64,000 nucleotides of DNA from Cardiocondyla obscurior (taxonomy: Eukaryota > Arthropoda > Insecta > Hymenoptera > Formicidae): assembly GCF_019399895.1 (NCBI RefSeq), contig NC_091883.1, positions 4,754,377 through 4,818,376 of the forward strand, given 5' to 3'. A program made the position numbers and the translations under genes. Below the pieces are notes generated by a model. That model had not been told where the DNA came from, did no database searches, and saw nothing but the letters and a program-made list of their open reading frames with translations. Below, piece by piece: positions 1 through 15,437 of the stretch (its first letter is position 1; each line of letters begins with the position of its first letter).

Positions 1-3000
1 CCGCGGAACACCCGCTCGCTGCTCGTCTCCCGGATAATTAAAACTTTCCGCGCGAATGTAATTCCACGAACGAGACGCGCGCCCGTTGTTCCGCAGCCTC
101 CTTATCGCACGGGCCGGCCATTTAGCAGTGAGACGTGAAATTGTGATTGTTGTACCTCGCGCGGTCTTTCCTCTCCGACTCCTCTCCCCTTTGTTCGCGA
201 TGGTACTTTACGACGGCAAAGGAGCCGCATACCGCGCCCGGACGTCTCTAAATTCGAGATTCCGCGCTGAATCTCCTCTCGTTGCCGCCCGCGTGTAATT
301 ATAATAACGCCAGGTTAATCCGCCGTATTTATGTTTCCGTATATCGCGCAACTTTGTACATATTTCTTTTCGCGAGACCGACGGCTTTTATTACTTGACG
401 ATGGTGCGATACGAGGACCCCGGGGTGCCGGCGACGATTCAGCGTTCAGGAGTTAATCGACAGCGAAGCCTGCACGGGCGACGCTTTTCCCCGATAAGCG
501 CCGTCGCTCGTTTCGCGCGGGATTATTACCGCCTTCTCGTCGGGTCCGTCGTTACCTGTCTCTTCGCGACCTATTAAATCCCCGTAGCCGGAGGAACAAA
601 ATTCGTCCTCCTCGGAGGGATAAGTAACGGGCGCGTGAATTAATTACGCGCTCGTCTTCTTGCGTATCGACGACCGATGCAGCCCGCGCGCTTGTTACAG
701 GAGAACCGTTTTGCAGACGGCTCGGCGATGGCGGCCGGGACGCGACGAAAATTTATTTACCTAATTAAGCGGCGCACCGGTCGTTCGCGACGAAACGCCG
801 CCGGGCATATCGGGCGGTCGGGCGGCAGCTCTCGCGGATTAATTCGGGGGAGGGTGGAAGAGACCCCAGGGCGATCGTACTTCGTTAAATGAAAAGCATT
901 ACGATGTAAAGGAGAAAAGGAAGGAGAAAAAAGAAAAGACCGCGGCTAAAACCTACTCGACAGGTCGACTCTCGTTTCCTCGTTTGGCCTCGCGAGCTAC
1001 TAATGCGCCGCTCCGCCGCGCCGTGATGGATTGATAACGATCGATCTTGCGCGATCGCAAAAAAAAAAGAAAAAAAAAATTGGAGATACCGCGAGACCGT
1101 GTCCGCGCCGGGAAAGCGATTACAGAAGAAAAAAAAAAAAAAAGAAAAATCGGTAGACACGGCGGCATTTGCATAGGTACGCGCACCGACGGCGGCTTTA
1201 TATTATCGCGATTCACCCAGCATCCGTTCCCGTACTGTAAATACTGGAAATGTGTCGGTTGCTTCATTATTCGCGTGTAAGCGCATCGCCATGTCTGTCT
1301 TTGTCTCTGTCCTTTTCTCTCTCTTCATCTCTCTTTCTTTCCCTTTTTCCTTTCGTCTGTTAATTTCCGCCGTCGCGGCGATAAGTACCCGCATACGTGT
1401 AAAAAACGTGTAGGGAGAGAATTCCTCGGTAACGCCACGCGTGCATCTCGCACAAACTCATTTGTAATATGCGGTATCAAGGGCGGAAACGCGACTCGCA
1501 GATAATTTCCGTTGTTTATGCGTTTATTATGCACTTGCATTTACGCATTTATTTCCTTCGCGAATAACGTACCGAACGGCATGGGCATGCGAGCCATTCG
1601 TTCCTCGTGTGTCGGAAGTCGAGTTTTGCGAAAATTAAAATTAACATCATCGCATGAATTTAAACACGCGACGAGCGAAATCGGGCACTTTAATTTTATC
1701 AATCGGTCGCATGATTGCTCTCTCGCTATAAATTCTCATTGCGATGAAAAGCTAGTCGGAAAAGTGACATTAATTCGGAGCGCTATGAATTTTCTTGGCT
1801 GCGTAACCGACGGTCCATTTACGCGTGGCATACGGTTCTATTTGGTTTCTTACAAAGCGAATTCGCTAAACGGTATAAATGAAAATTAATCGAACTACAG
1901 CGCTGTGCGGTGTTTCTGCGCTAATTTGAACGCCCGGTTTATCATTTTCGAAAGAAGCCTGACCGTGCTTCATTTAAACAAAAGTTAATTAAACAGGAAA
2001 AGCGATATCGTTGCCTCGGTTTTAATGTGACCGGCCCGCTGGCCCGGCAAACTAGCGGAAGTTAATACAATTATTGGGTACCGCGTTATCACGTGCAGCT
2101 TGCGAAAACGCGAATCCTTTTCGACTCGAAATTCTCGCCGGCTGACGCGCGCTGTGCTCGGGCGCGATGTCAGCGTTTTAAGAAAGAGAACGGGGAAAAA
2201 GGAAGGCGCACGTCGGCACTTTTGTGCTCGCGAACAGCATGTCGCACGTGGCCGCACGCGTTGCGATGCGGTTTAACAGTTTACGCGACCGACCGTATCC
2301 GAGAGCTCACGTACGGATATTTTCCGCGAGGCTCGTTCGATTCGTCGCGCTCGGCTGGCGTTCGCGATGTCGTACACGTACGCGTATTACGACTCGCGTT
2401 ACAATCAGTTTCGTTCGTGACGAGGGCTTCCTTCGGCTCGTAGACCGTGGCCGATCGATCGTTACCGAGCGCACATGATTGCGCCGATGGCCCCGAAGTT
2501 TGAAGGTATCTTTTCGAAAATTGCCACGTAAAACGGAGAGACACGAAATCGAGGTTGGTTCGCGACGAAGGATTAGGCAAAGAATAAACTAAAGCGGACG
2601 TACGTCTGTGAAAATAAAATCGTGACCTATTTTTTTTTTAACTCTATACTACTCTCGGCATTAAAATAAAAAGTGACAAGTAGGTTATTAAAAAAAAATT
2701 TTTTTTTTAATTAAATAAAATAAAGTAATAAAAAATATAATTTTATATGTTATAATTATATTAATTGCCGAGCGCGAATTGGGTGGTAAACGGGAAACGT
2801 AGTTTCTTTGCATACCGGAGAGAAAGAGCGGATGCTGCGTGCCGGTGGCGCTTATCCGCGGAATTTATTGCGCCGTTTCTGGCGATGTTACAGGATCTTA
2901 AACCGCCGGCGTTCGACGTTAAATGACTTTGCGGGATTTCAATGTAACGCTTGCGTGCGAGAACGGCCCGCGAAGGGTAACGCGGAGGCAGATATTACTG

Positions 3001-6000
3001 TGACTCTGAAAGAGCGCGACATGGGGTGCGCTCGTAATGTAGAATCGAGATAATCTGGACCGAAGTTACGAGTGCAACCATCGCCGATTCTATAACGCTG
3101 ATCCTGTTTGCGCGTTGAGCTTGACAAAGGTATCGTTAAACATTCGGCCGAGCTTTTCGTTTTTTCCTATTAAAATGCGAATACACTTAGCGAACGAACA
3201 GCAAACGTTGCATAAGAGAGTTAGAAATTTATGCGAATGATTAACGTTAATAATTATATCAAGTTTTATATTTAATTTAATTTTTATTAATTAAATCGCA
3301 AATTTAAAGAGGCAGTCATAGAGTCGTGACGAATGTCGCGTTGTATTAGATACTTGTTTAAGATAAAATTGATATTGAAATAGGATCGAAGGACTTTATA
3401 CTTAAATCTCATTTATTATGCAACATCTTGTACGTACGATGAAAAATTGCTGTATAAATAATAGTGACAACCCGGTCTCTTTATCATCATTATTATACAC
3501 GGGCGCTCTCCCTCGGCTTTTTTCCCCGCTAACGGGGAACGAAAGACCGCCAGGAAATTACTCTTATCTTGGCAACGTCTCTTTTCGGCCGAGAGCCATT
3601 TCTCCGGCCTGATAAAATGCGCGGAGCAGTTACTTAATAAAAATCAGGGACAAATGGGAACGGAAAGCGTGTCTCGGATAAACCGCGCGGATGGCAAACA
3701 AACGCGCCGAACAAACTGAATGGCTACGCTTTTATTTGCGGACGTAAGAATTTTTGTCGCATTAATTAACAACCGCGATGACTTTACGAGAGGGGCGTAA
3801 ACTCCGGCCGATTCGTCTCCGGTTTCTCACGTCGTTATTCTCGTCGTCTCGTGACAGACGCGATATAGCACCGCGCGCGTTCCCTAAACACTCAAATTCC
3901 TCTCTCGCTTCCTCTTCTCGGACGCCTTCCGGGTGTTCTAAGCATCTCGGATTTCTGTTTCTCCGCGCCTGAGTTATAGGCGCTCACGTCTATCCGACTG
4001 TCTCGCGGTGCCCGTCGGTATCTCGAGGGAGGCATATATATTAGCATCTTTTATTAGGTGCCACGGCGGGCGGTATGTCAAACAAATCTGCCCGTCCTCG
4101 CGGAGATGACTGATTCTCACAATCATTTGACTCTGGCAAACGGACTTTAGTTTGGTATACTGAACATTTATTAATTCACGCATTGCGCACAGATTCACGC
4201 GTACGCTTTCTCGCGATGAGGAACATCTGAGATGCAGCAGAGAGACGGTTTAAGAGTGATAGATGAAATAACAGATAGATTTATAGATTCGCGACGTTTA
4301 ACGGAAGCTTAAAGCTCATTCTTTATTTTTCTTAAAAAGATAACCTCTCGGCCGTCGTTCCATCTATTCGAGACGATTGATTTTACAACGTCATCGCCAG
4401 ATTAGTACCGCGGATCGATCGTTAAGGCTAATGAAACGTCCAGAAATCGCGATCGGAGCGAAGATGGAGAATTCGTAATACTGCAATGCTGCAAACAGCT
4501 ATAGCAGTTTCGATAACTCGATTTCGCATCTGTGTTACAACGCAGAACGTAAGGAATTTACATCAGTCGGCGCGAGATGACAAAGTCCTATTAGTTATAA
4601 TTGAAGTTTAATTAAATTGAAAGATCCGAGTTCAGATGTGAGATTCGCGGCCGATTAATACGATTGTACGATCCATCGAAAACATTTTCGTCCGACTAAT
4701 ATCCCGAGGCGCGAGACAAATCGCTTTCGCGCTTTTAAGCGGGGCGTTTTATTAAATTATATTTGGAATTATCGCGCGAACTTCCGCGGAGATAGCAGAG
4801 ATGCAAAACAACGTGCCACCGCGTAATGTGTGCCGCATTAAAAATATTTAACAAGCGCGTAACGTTAAACGAGCACCGCTAAAGTACCGCGCGCTCTCCC
4901 GTGCTCTTTTCCGCTTTGTCTTTTTTTATATCACGTCGCTCTATAAATAAGGTTTCCCGGATGACCCCGCGGCGTAAGTAGTACGGCCAAACGAATGCGG
5001 CGCCGGCGGCATTAAAATTCGCGCGGCTTTCGCTCCGCCGGCAGATTCCGAGTCCTTGAGGGTGGATTTTAAAACTCGCGTGTGCCATGTGCCTCGGTTG
5101 GTTTAAAATGAGATTAAACCCGATCGATGCGCGTCGCTCTCTCACGTAAGTGCAGCGTGAACAACACATCGCTGCGGGCGCTGCATCGCAGACTCGACAC
5201 GCGGTGCCCGCAGCTCCGTAGGTTGGCCACGTAGGGCAACAACGAGAGCACTTACCCGTTTCCTCGACGAGACGAGTCGAAATTCCTACATCGCGTCCGC
5301 GCTCGCCGAAAGCTCGCTCTGTCAACGGTAGCTTCGCGATCGCGAATAATTTGTTGCAACGATAACAGTCGTCGGGTGAAATGCGCGCCTTTCCTGCGAT
5401 TACTACACCTCTGTACCGCTGGTAAAATATTTTTTTATCGCCGTTTTTATCGCTGCAATCTCAGGGATATACATTTCTTTCGGCCCGTCTTATACAATTC
5501 ACTCGCGGGGGAGGAAAATGCGGGATTATTATCGTTTGTGAAATTATCAGCCTTTCGCCGTCGCGATCTGCGTGCACGATCCCGACGCACGTCCGCGAAA
5601 TTCTCTCCTCCCCGTATCGGGACCGAGGTTGGAAGCCGGCGCGTACGCAAAGTCGAGAACGAGCGTAAGCGAGCGTAAGCACATCAAAGACGGCGCCTTA
5701 TTAAAGGAGGAACGAAGGGAGGAAAGAGGACGCGGGGCGGGAAGCAAACAGCTCTTTTTCCCGCGAGCTGCTCGAGCTTCTGGTTTCGCGTACTGTGCGT
5801 GCACACTCTCGAATGAATTACGTCAGACGGAGTGAAGTGTTCTTTGCAGCCGCCGCCGCTTTTTATTCCGCCGAAATAGTGGGCCACAAAGGATACGGTG
5901 TATTATTTGGATCTGCCTCGAGATAAAAATACGGCGCGGGCGCGCGCTAGTCGATACCTCACGAATTTCACGTGCTATATGCGCCCCGAATAATCGGATC

Positions 6001-9000
6001 TCTCGCCCATTTTATCGCGCGACCCTTCGCCCCCGAGCGTTTCGAGGATATTGCTTGTTTCGAGATGAAGAGCGCTCCTTCTTCTAATCGCATGGTTGTC
6101 GTTATTTCACACATGTTGCCGAGCAGGCATTTCCGAGTCACCCTTCGCCCTTTTTCCGCCGGATTTTATTTTCGCCACGTGTTTCGGCACTTTTCAAAAA
6201 TTGATACGGAACGCCCGCGCCGTATTTCCTCACCGATCGAAGATACGTGTATTAGCAGGGCTCCGACAATCGGGCACTCCTAGATTCCACTTTATCGCCC
6301 TAGAAGGCGATGGGCGCATTGCGAAAACATATTATATACACGGGTGTAATTTCGTGAAATTTTGCAGAACCGAAGGGAGTTAACGCGTCGCTCGCTCATC
6401 CCATTATTTTAATGACGACGCTTAGTTAAAGCGGCGTTCGGTAAAGGCGCATCATCGCAGGGAAGCGCATCATTGCGCCCGCCTCTTCCTTATTTAACTT
6501 GGTCTTTGCGCCGCTCGCGCCGCCGTAATCTGCATATTTTCTATTAAATCAGCCGCCACGTCGCAGCGACTTTATTACTCCCCGTAGTTTGTCCCTTGTA
6601 TTTCGTACTGTCTAAAAGCGGGCAAACTTCGCGACTCGTTCGAGCAGGCGTTCTCGTTCAAGGATATAATAAATTGCATCTATCTATATAGGGTATATCG
6701 TATCTTCGTCTTCCGTCATCTCCACTCGTGTCGCGACGTTTTCCCCTCCGCATCCTCCTCGCCGGAGTGCCTGCGTTATATCGTCTACCGATGCTGATTA
6801 AGATGTCGATCTTGTCGTAACAGCGAACGGGAATACTTGAGGCGACGTACGAATACAACGCGCGTACACGATTCGCTGCTGCGCCTCGCCCCAGATAATC
6901 CCCGATAAACGGCTGGTTATCACTTTATTGATTTTTAATTAATTGACGCAATCACGGCTCATTGTACGCAATGAGAATGATATAAATGCCCCGTTGTAAC
7001 AATGAAAATGATTAATCTGCGATTTAATAACACGCGGAGCTCGATTCACGTGGCAGCTTCGCAACGAATAACTTTACATACCGCGGTTAAGACGCACGCT
7101 GCACGTCCGTTCAAGATTTGACTTACGTTCATATTGATTTATCATTCCGCGGGTATATCAATTAGTTTAGGCGTCGCGCGAAATGGGGCCACATTTTACC
7201 GGGCGCCAAAGTGCCAAGTTTCCTTCCCAGACTTTGGTATTCGCAATTCGTAATCTGAACGATCTAATAAACGGCGGGACGCGTGCTGCCTTTCACCAAG
7301 TAACCGCGAACTAATTTCTGCCGGTCCGTCGAGAAAATCGCATCTGGCTTTTTCGGGGTTAATGGCTATCTCGAGTGTCGGGAGGGTGAACTTTCTTCGC
7401 GAAGGGTGCGAGATGGCTTCCCGCGGGAAGATAAACGGCCGACCATGGATCGGAAAGAAAATGCGTGTTTGGATTCTAACATCCGAAGCTGCGAGTTCCA
7501 GGATACTTTATAGGTAATATCATTTCGAGAAGAAAACGCCGGCTCCGCTTTCGAAACTGTATTGTAATAACCGTCGCAGTTTATTTTTATCTCATTCTTT
7601 CCTTTATAATATTTACTTAGCAAAAGATTTTTAAAGAGTAATACAAGAGGAGAATAAATATAAAAGGTATAACGAGAGAAAGATTGACTCTCAAACGACG
7701 TAACGTTAATTAAATTTCTCGAGTTACATAAAATCTAATTTAATCTGTTATACATATTTATGAGTGTATTTTTTTCTTTAAATTATTATTATCGTCCGTA
7801 TTAACTCGCGAAAATCATCGACTCGGACGGCTTGAAATAAATTTAATGGAAGTCACGTCGCTATTAATCTTCTTTATAAAATGAATGTACGTGGTGTTTA
7901 ACGTTACATAATTAATACGATTTCTCTCCGCAATTGCGGTATTCCTTTACCGAGAAATCTTCAGCGTCAGAAATTCCGCTAATTGCTTATGTAGACAGTT
8001 TCGGATGTGCGCGCGGCACAGCCTCCGCGGTTGTTTGCATAGAACGCGATGCTTTTCGAAGGCAACACGCGAATCCGAGCGAGGTAATGAGTGAGAACAC
8101 GGGAAAGAGGGTGCGCTGGCACAATACTTTTAGATAATAGCGAGTATATCACTGGATAATACACGCATCGTGGCGTTAATTTATAAAAGAGTAAAAGCCT
8201 CGGGTGACTAAAAAGTTAGTCAGAACGTAAGAATTTTTATCAGCGTTAAATTTCTTTTTTATATTTGATTTTTTTTATCGATATGTTTTTCTCAAAAAAG
8301 CAAGGATGCAGAATATTCCCATTTACGATTTCGCGCGTGCTGTTTATTATTTTTCACGAAAATAAATTTTTAACTCGCGTGCTGGCACAAGACCAGCGTT
8401 GCATTTAATCTCCTGGCAAGTAGAAAGACTAGCAAAGAAGGAATAAAGCGCGGAGAGTCAAAAAGAATTATCGAGGGCCTTGCGATCGCGATGAAAGCGG
8501 AAAGTCAACGGGGAAAAATATTAAAAACGTCGCGTATCCGTAATTATACGCCTCGACGCGACAAAGCGCGTTGGCATCAGAGAAACGGCAAAGAGCAAAC
8601 AAAACTATTAGATACCTTGCCTCGCGAGCGATTCCGACTGCGGAACGATATAGAAACGGGAAAGGTAAAGAGAATATTAAAATCTCTCGCAGGATTCCGC
8701 CGGGACGGGGACGCGTGATGGAAGTTGAGCAATTACTCCGCAAACGCGTTGCAGGATCAATCTGATTTGATACTGGGCGTCTTATCTGGCGACGTTTGAA
8801 TCCAATAACGTTTAGAGACGCCGATATATTTTATTTCCCATTCGCAGAGTTCGCATCAGAAATAATCCTCGACAATTACGGCAAGTCAGTGCAGTTGTAA
8901 GTTAATTAAAATTAACGTGTCAATAAAAATAACGAGGCATAAAGCGCGTATATACTTTTTTTTTTTATAGAATTGTGTTTCTTACATCTGCTGCCATTAA

Positions 9001-11180
9001 ATGTAATTAAAAGATAAAAAGCCGGTCTGTGCTTCCGTTGTGTCTCGTGCGGCTGCTTCGCACGCTATCGAATTCCGCTCCGATAAACTCGTCCGTAATA
9101 AACGACACGCGGCAAGCATCCGTCCCTTATTTTCTAGCCGCCTAATTGCACATAATAACTCTTTCGCGTTTCACATATCAATCGAGTCGCTTAACAGCGC
9201 GGCACCGCCCGCGACAGAGCCGTCGACATGTTCCTGTCTTCGCCCGGTTTTTCATCGCGCTTACTTTATTAAATGCAGGAGGAAAACGTAGATGTAAAGG
9301 GAAACCGTTAAGTCTCGCATGGATGCGATTCGGAGATTTCGTCGAGGCGGTCAGTTTTTCACGAGACCCACTCGGCGCAGCCTCCGGTTTATCGCCGGAT
9401 GCATTTCTCATCTCGAACGGCGCTCTGTCTGTCCATCTTTCTCTCTCTCTCTCTTTCTGTTTCTCAAATTGTCCACCCGCAAGTTTATTGCACTGCCAAA
9501 TGCGACTTGTATCATTCGTCGGACAAATGACTCATTTATCGAACCATCGTGAAAACAGTACGGGAAGGTCCCCGTCTCGCCCACGTCGGCGATCCTCGAA
9601 ATGCCACGATTTACCCGCGTCTTGCTTCTGCACGCCCACGTTGACGTACGTTGTTGCATTTAGATTTCTTTATCCCGTGAACTTTAAATACATGCCTCGC
9701 AGTTTACGTGCACGTCAAGTGAGCTTGAGCGAATGTTTGATCAAAATGTACCCCGAGTTAAGTCAACCAAATTTAATTACAGTTATTTAGTGATTCCGAG
9801 TTTTTTTTTTTTTTTCTCTCTCTCGATATTTCGATATTTACGGCTGGGTGAAATGATTCTCGGTTTGTTTGTACTCGCATGTTGAATTTTATTTCGGTTT
9901 CTACAGCCGGGAATTATTGATCGCTGAAATAACATTTGGCAGTTTTTAAACTCGTTTCGAGTAACGTATAACAAATTATACGTAAATTAGTTTCGAAAGC
10001 GTTCTCGCCATTTCAATATCGACGTTTTATAAATATTCATCTATTCCTAAGCGCGGGAATACTTAAACTAAATACTGAAATAAGTTCAATATTCGATTAG
10101 CTCGCGATCCAGGTGGCCGTTTGCGAATTTTCGCCTAGCAACGGGATAAAATTAGCCCGCAAACGCTCGTCAATTCAGCCCGTTCGACCTTTTCGCGTCT
10201 TACAGTCGACATCACAAGAGTACATTTGTCGAGTACGTACTTCATCGCGAAATAACGTCGGTCAGAAGCGCCGACCAAACGCCTCCAGCGCGGTGAATAT
10301 ATATTTTTTTAACGCTCCTCGCTCCCTTCTCACGTTCTCCCTCGTTTTCCGTACGACGAGATTCACCGCAGCTACGCACGAGCGTCGCCGTAGGCGTCCC
10401 CGACGATGTCCTCTTCCTCTAACTAAGAAGTTGCATGTTTGCGCTCGCGTATCTTTGAACGCCCCGTCGCGTGTTTACCGAAGATAGTACATTTACCGTG
10501 GAAAACGTTTCGGTAAATATGTAAATTCGGATTCTCGTCCTTTGCCTCTCGAGAAGCCGCACTCCCAGTCGATCGACTAAATCTTTCAGCACACTTTTCA
10601 TCGCGAATAAGTAATTAAGTGTCGGTCTGCTCGTTATGCAGTTCCCGGCAGCTTTTCAGATTTTCTTTTTCTCTCGAATGAAAATTCCGGATCGTAGGCT
10701 AGCTCGAGTAACAAGTGCCACTCAATAATGCCGCATATATTTTTCTTTTACTAATACCGGGTTGAGTTTCGTGGGAAGCTAAGCTTTTCAGGCCGGGGCA
10801 CTTTACGGAAAACATTTTATGTACACTGCGAGATAGTGCATTCTGCATTCTCAGTGTTAGGACTTTAATCAGGTGACGCGATCTTATCCGCGGAATCTCG
10901 CTATACGTTTCGTGGTTCGTGGAGTCATATCTGCTTTCAGAGCGCGTCACGCGGCCAGGTTTAAAATGCTTCGCTCATTAAGCAGTCCTGCGTTAATTCG
11001 CCTCCCGTTGTTGGCGACGACCGGGAGAGTAGATAAAACGGAGAGGAAGAGAAAGAGAAAAAAAAAAGAGGAGACACGCTATCTGTTTCAAACTAATCTT
11101 AATCTTCGACTGAATCCTCCGGAAACTAACATTAAATTAATGACACAATTATTTAAATATTAAAAATACGTTACGTCTCC

Positions 11181-11205
11181 TTTTTTTTTTTTTTTTTTTT
11201 TTTTT
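11181..11205. repeat. Poly(T) run of 25
   Basis: A homopolymer in the large upstream intron. No retroelement body is seen on either side. Confidence 0.95.
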
Positions 11206-14200
11206 CCTTACAAGTTTGTCTATCTTTGGGCAATTAAAAATTTGTTTTAGTTTTATATAAATTGCGATCTTTGATCGTAGAATATGACGCTTTTACAATG
11301 CCGGGTATTGATGGCCACGTAACTTTCGAAATTGTAATGAGATTTTTTATTAAATCCCGCGGAACGAGAGAACATTAGAACGTTATTAGAACCAAGTTTT
11401 ACCAGTTTACTCCCAACGGCCCGTAAGAATACTATCATTTTCTATTTCCCCTGACGCTCGGAGAAGCTCGGAAAACGCTGAGGTCAGCTCGGAGCGGGAT
11501 AGGTAAAAGGGCCGCGCGTTCGTTATTTGAATTTCCTGGCTGTCCAGGTGGGAGCGTAGATTCAGTGCCGTGTAAGTCGGCTTTTATCTATTCGTTATAC
11601 CGCGCGATCCACGTGGATGCCCTTTTGCGGCTTCGTGCGCCCGTTCCTCTCGAAAATCTCGTCTTTCGACCACTCCGCCTAATAAACGTGCTCGCCGAGA
11701 GCCGGCCGTGGCCCTTTCGCCGCGAACTCGAAACCGAGACTCGAGTCAGACGCATAAATAGCGACTTCTCTCCTCCTTCGTTCTCTCTGCCTCCTCGAGA
11801 CATCCTTTTGCCATGTCGCCTTTCGTCTCGCCGCGAATACGGTTCCATGTATCCGTAACTTCGCACCTCGTACCGTCCGTGCCTCCCGGCCTTTGCGCTG
11901 CCTAAGCTATTTCTCGCTTGTCGCGATCGTCGTTGACACTGCCAGTGCAAACTGTTTCCACGAAGGCGCTCGTTTCCACGACGAGTGACTGTTCCGGAAA
12001 ACGGCAAATGTTACGCCGAGAGGAGCACGTATAGCTGAATCGTCGCGAACTAGATCCATCGAGAGAACGGGACTCGAAATAAAGATATACTCATCTAACA
12101 TATTTAAAACGTTCACGTTACCTTTTACGCCACGACGTCGTAATCTCCTTATCATTATCGCGTTAGTTGTAAGAATTAATTCATGCGCGCTAAAATGCAC
12201 AAGCCCGGCGGGCTCCGTCCCTTTAAACACGACGGTAATCTTTATCGATATAATTTCGTTGAAACGTTGCGGCGGATTTAGTGGATTTACCGGCGCGGCT
12301 AAAGCGCCGTTTGTATCGATTACGAGGGGGGATCGGGATCGAAAATGTGGAAATAGACTCCGGGATATTAATAGCGAAGAGTTTAATCACATGATGCACC
12401 CGCCGAGATACTAGAAAAGATGGATAAGAGAAATACGAGATAGAGAACGTAATCCAGCAGGAGAGATTATCCGCGAGCCCTCTGTAGCATTGTATTACCG
12501 CGCACAATGCATTTTGCGAAATTGAAAGACTCGCAGAGGTGAACGCGAGCGGAACCCGAGCGTAGTGGATGTTACCACGTGCGGAGCGGATTTAATAAGC
12601 CCCGGCTAACTAAGAGTAAAACATTATCGAGATTAATATTCATTTCAGGATTACTCGCGCGGGCTGTTCTTAAAGACAAATAGCCAGAATTCCGTGTTTA
12701 ACGGTAACGGCAAATAGTTTCGTCTGATTTAACTCAGCTGGCGCGTACTTCTTATCGTGTTGTTTCCCAAATATTTAGTTCTTGATTAAATTATTACGTG
12801 CAGCGGAAATTTTCAACCTCTTCGTAGCTCGAGTCCGATATTTTCCGGGCGATCGCCCGCAAATGCGATCGCTAGTTTCGTTGCGAAGGAGATTTATTCC
12901 GACGCGCCGCTTTGTAAAGGACAAACGTTAAAGATCCGCGTGATATTCGAATCCATTGGTCGCGCTCGCGTTAGTCAAGGCGCGGATTAATCCCGACGTT
13001 TATCACGATGTATATTAAATGCGAAGCGTATCGGGATAAGACGTTTTGTGTCGCGCTACAACGAAAATCTCGATGCACCGCGAGTGGACAATTTGACAGA
13101 CGACACGGTTTTGTATATCGAAGTACCATTAAATCTTCCAATTAGTATAACGTAATAATCACGGGACAAGTTAAAGCGCCGTGTTTTACAGTCTTTCTAA
13201 AAACGCTCTCTTTAATTTTATTTATATCATCGGCAAAAAAAATATTAAACTTTTTTTAATACTTAATATTACTTAAAAAAAATTTTTTTTATGCTTATTG
13301 CACATCGAGTGTTTCTATACTTTTATTGCGCTTTGCGCGACTGTCGATACAAAGCACATTTGTTTCTCATTAATATGGCAGCTCGACGAAAAGCCTTTTG
13401 AATGGCGTTTTTATTTAAGCGCTTTGGGAAAAGGGGACGAAAGAGAAAGAGAGAGAGAGAGAGAAAAGAATCTACGTACAGCTCAGACCCTCGCGATCGT
13501 ATCGATCTCGACAACAGAACCCGATGCTGCGATATCGTAGGAGACGATCGACGCGAGAGAGCGCGCGAGATCACAACGCGATCGGCCTTGGGGTGGACGC
13601 GCGCGTGTAATCGGAAATCCCACCGGCACGGAATCCACGGGATAACGAGTTCATTGTCGTCGTCGGCGTAAATCTCGCGTGAAAAGAACATACGATAAAG
13701 CACCGCCCACGTGGTCGTACGTGCTCTAGCGATGGGACTGATACCCTCGCGCGTGACATTAGTGAGCTTGTACGATAAATGCCATTGTGTTCTGGCGAAG
13801 CAAGATGTCTCGCGGCGGTTCCCTATATTAAACTGGTATTATCACTATTTTTTCTTTTTTTTTTTTTTACGAAACTTCAAGTAAATAAATTTGTTCTTTG
13901 ATAGGATTGCATAAAAATTTTTTGAGCAACGTAAAATAAAAGCACCGCATGTTTTAGGCCGTAAAAATTTTTATCAGCGATTACAGATTGATAACACGAA
14001 TGTAATGGAAACGATCGAGTAACGTGGGCGGTGAGGTAAAATAATTTGTGACTAATTTACTCCAGGTTCGCGAATAAACGTCGGCCCGAGAACCATTACT
14101 ACGAACAGGCGCCTACGTGATTCCGTTAGCCGATATTTTAGAAAGAGACCGGCGCGGCAGGAAGGGCGGATCTGGATACGCGTAGGGCTCGCTGAAGGGT

Positions 14201-15400
14201 AAGGGTCGCACAAGAGCGGCGGAGAAGGGCTCGGAAATGTGTTTTCCTCCCTGTGGAAGTTATTCTCCGCGTAGAGAAGATTTCTATAGAGGCGAGAATT
14301 GAAGGTAGTTGGGATGTAATTGGGTCCAACTGGCACGTCAAGGAAGACTGATTAACGAAGCAATTTTCGACAGTTTGGTTATTAATAATAATGACGCCTT
14401 TGAGTAACTTGGACAATTTCGCAGCAGAAACGCAAAATCCGAAGAGTCGACCTGACTCACGATCAAGACGCAGTCTCGAAAGTTTAGACATAAACGGATA
14501 ATAATTAAGGAAGATTAGAACGGAATACCTAAGATTAGATTGGATTATATAAGAGATATTTCATACTTGAGAGTGTAAACCAAGCGTGGCACGTTAACTA
14601 ATAAGAATTTGATATATTTTTTTTTTATTTTAGACTCGAGACAGTCCGGCGACTGATCGTAGATCTGTCTCGAATTTTTCGAAAGACCGTGGGCGATAAG
14701 AAATTATTTATAACGCCGGGCAACTAATAAGATACGAAATAAGAGCTAGATGATATTTATCGGCGTTATTTAAAACGCGCTTCTCGAAATTATCTTGCGC
14801 CGAGTTTAAAATAGATCTCTGAGAGAATATGATGCCCGAAACGTATCGAGTTTCATGTCTCGCGATATCTTTTCTCGGCCCAGACATTTATAAGTTCGAG
14901 CGAATTATGTCGATATGATAGCATGATTCTCTGAAGAGGATTCGTTCGCACGTTTCGCGGCCGGAGAGGACGCGACAGAGAACGAGAGAAGAGACTCGGG
15001 TTACGGCCATAGAGATGATGCTCTCTATGGAACGAAAGCGAAGCGTAGCGAAACAATTCAAAGAAGAAAGACGGATAATAAGACACGGATTGGACGACTC
15101 CTCATTGTGTAGCTCACCGCGTGCGGTCCTCCGCGCTCCGAGAGGACACCCCGCTGCGCGCCGGATTCCGCTTAAGAGCCGAGCAGAAGGCTCCGAAATT
15201 CGTGTCCCGGATTGTAAGTTATGGCTCACGAACCGCGTCACGGAGATGGATCCGATCCTGCGTAAAGATCGCGCTTCCGCTTGCGTTTCCCCGGCGCTCT
15301 TCCTCCGCGCGGATACGAGCAATTCAAACCCGACAATCTCCACGGCAAACGTAACTCACCGCGGTGAATTAAATCATCAAAACGACGTTAGGAAGAAACG

Positions 15401-15402
<2 letters not shown>

Positions 15403-15435
<33 letters not shown>
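15403..15435. repeat. Poly(A) run of 33
   Basis: The longest homopolymer in the window. It is not preceded by an AATAAA or a recognisable retrocopy, so it looks like a simple repeat. Confidence 0.95.

Positions 15436-15437
<2 letters not shown>

Noticed and set aside
9146..9790. 214-residue + strand frame
   Set aside because: It includes a CTCTCT-derived Ser/Leu run, no recognisable domain, and another open frame overlaps it; nothing supports coding.
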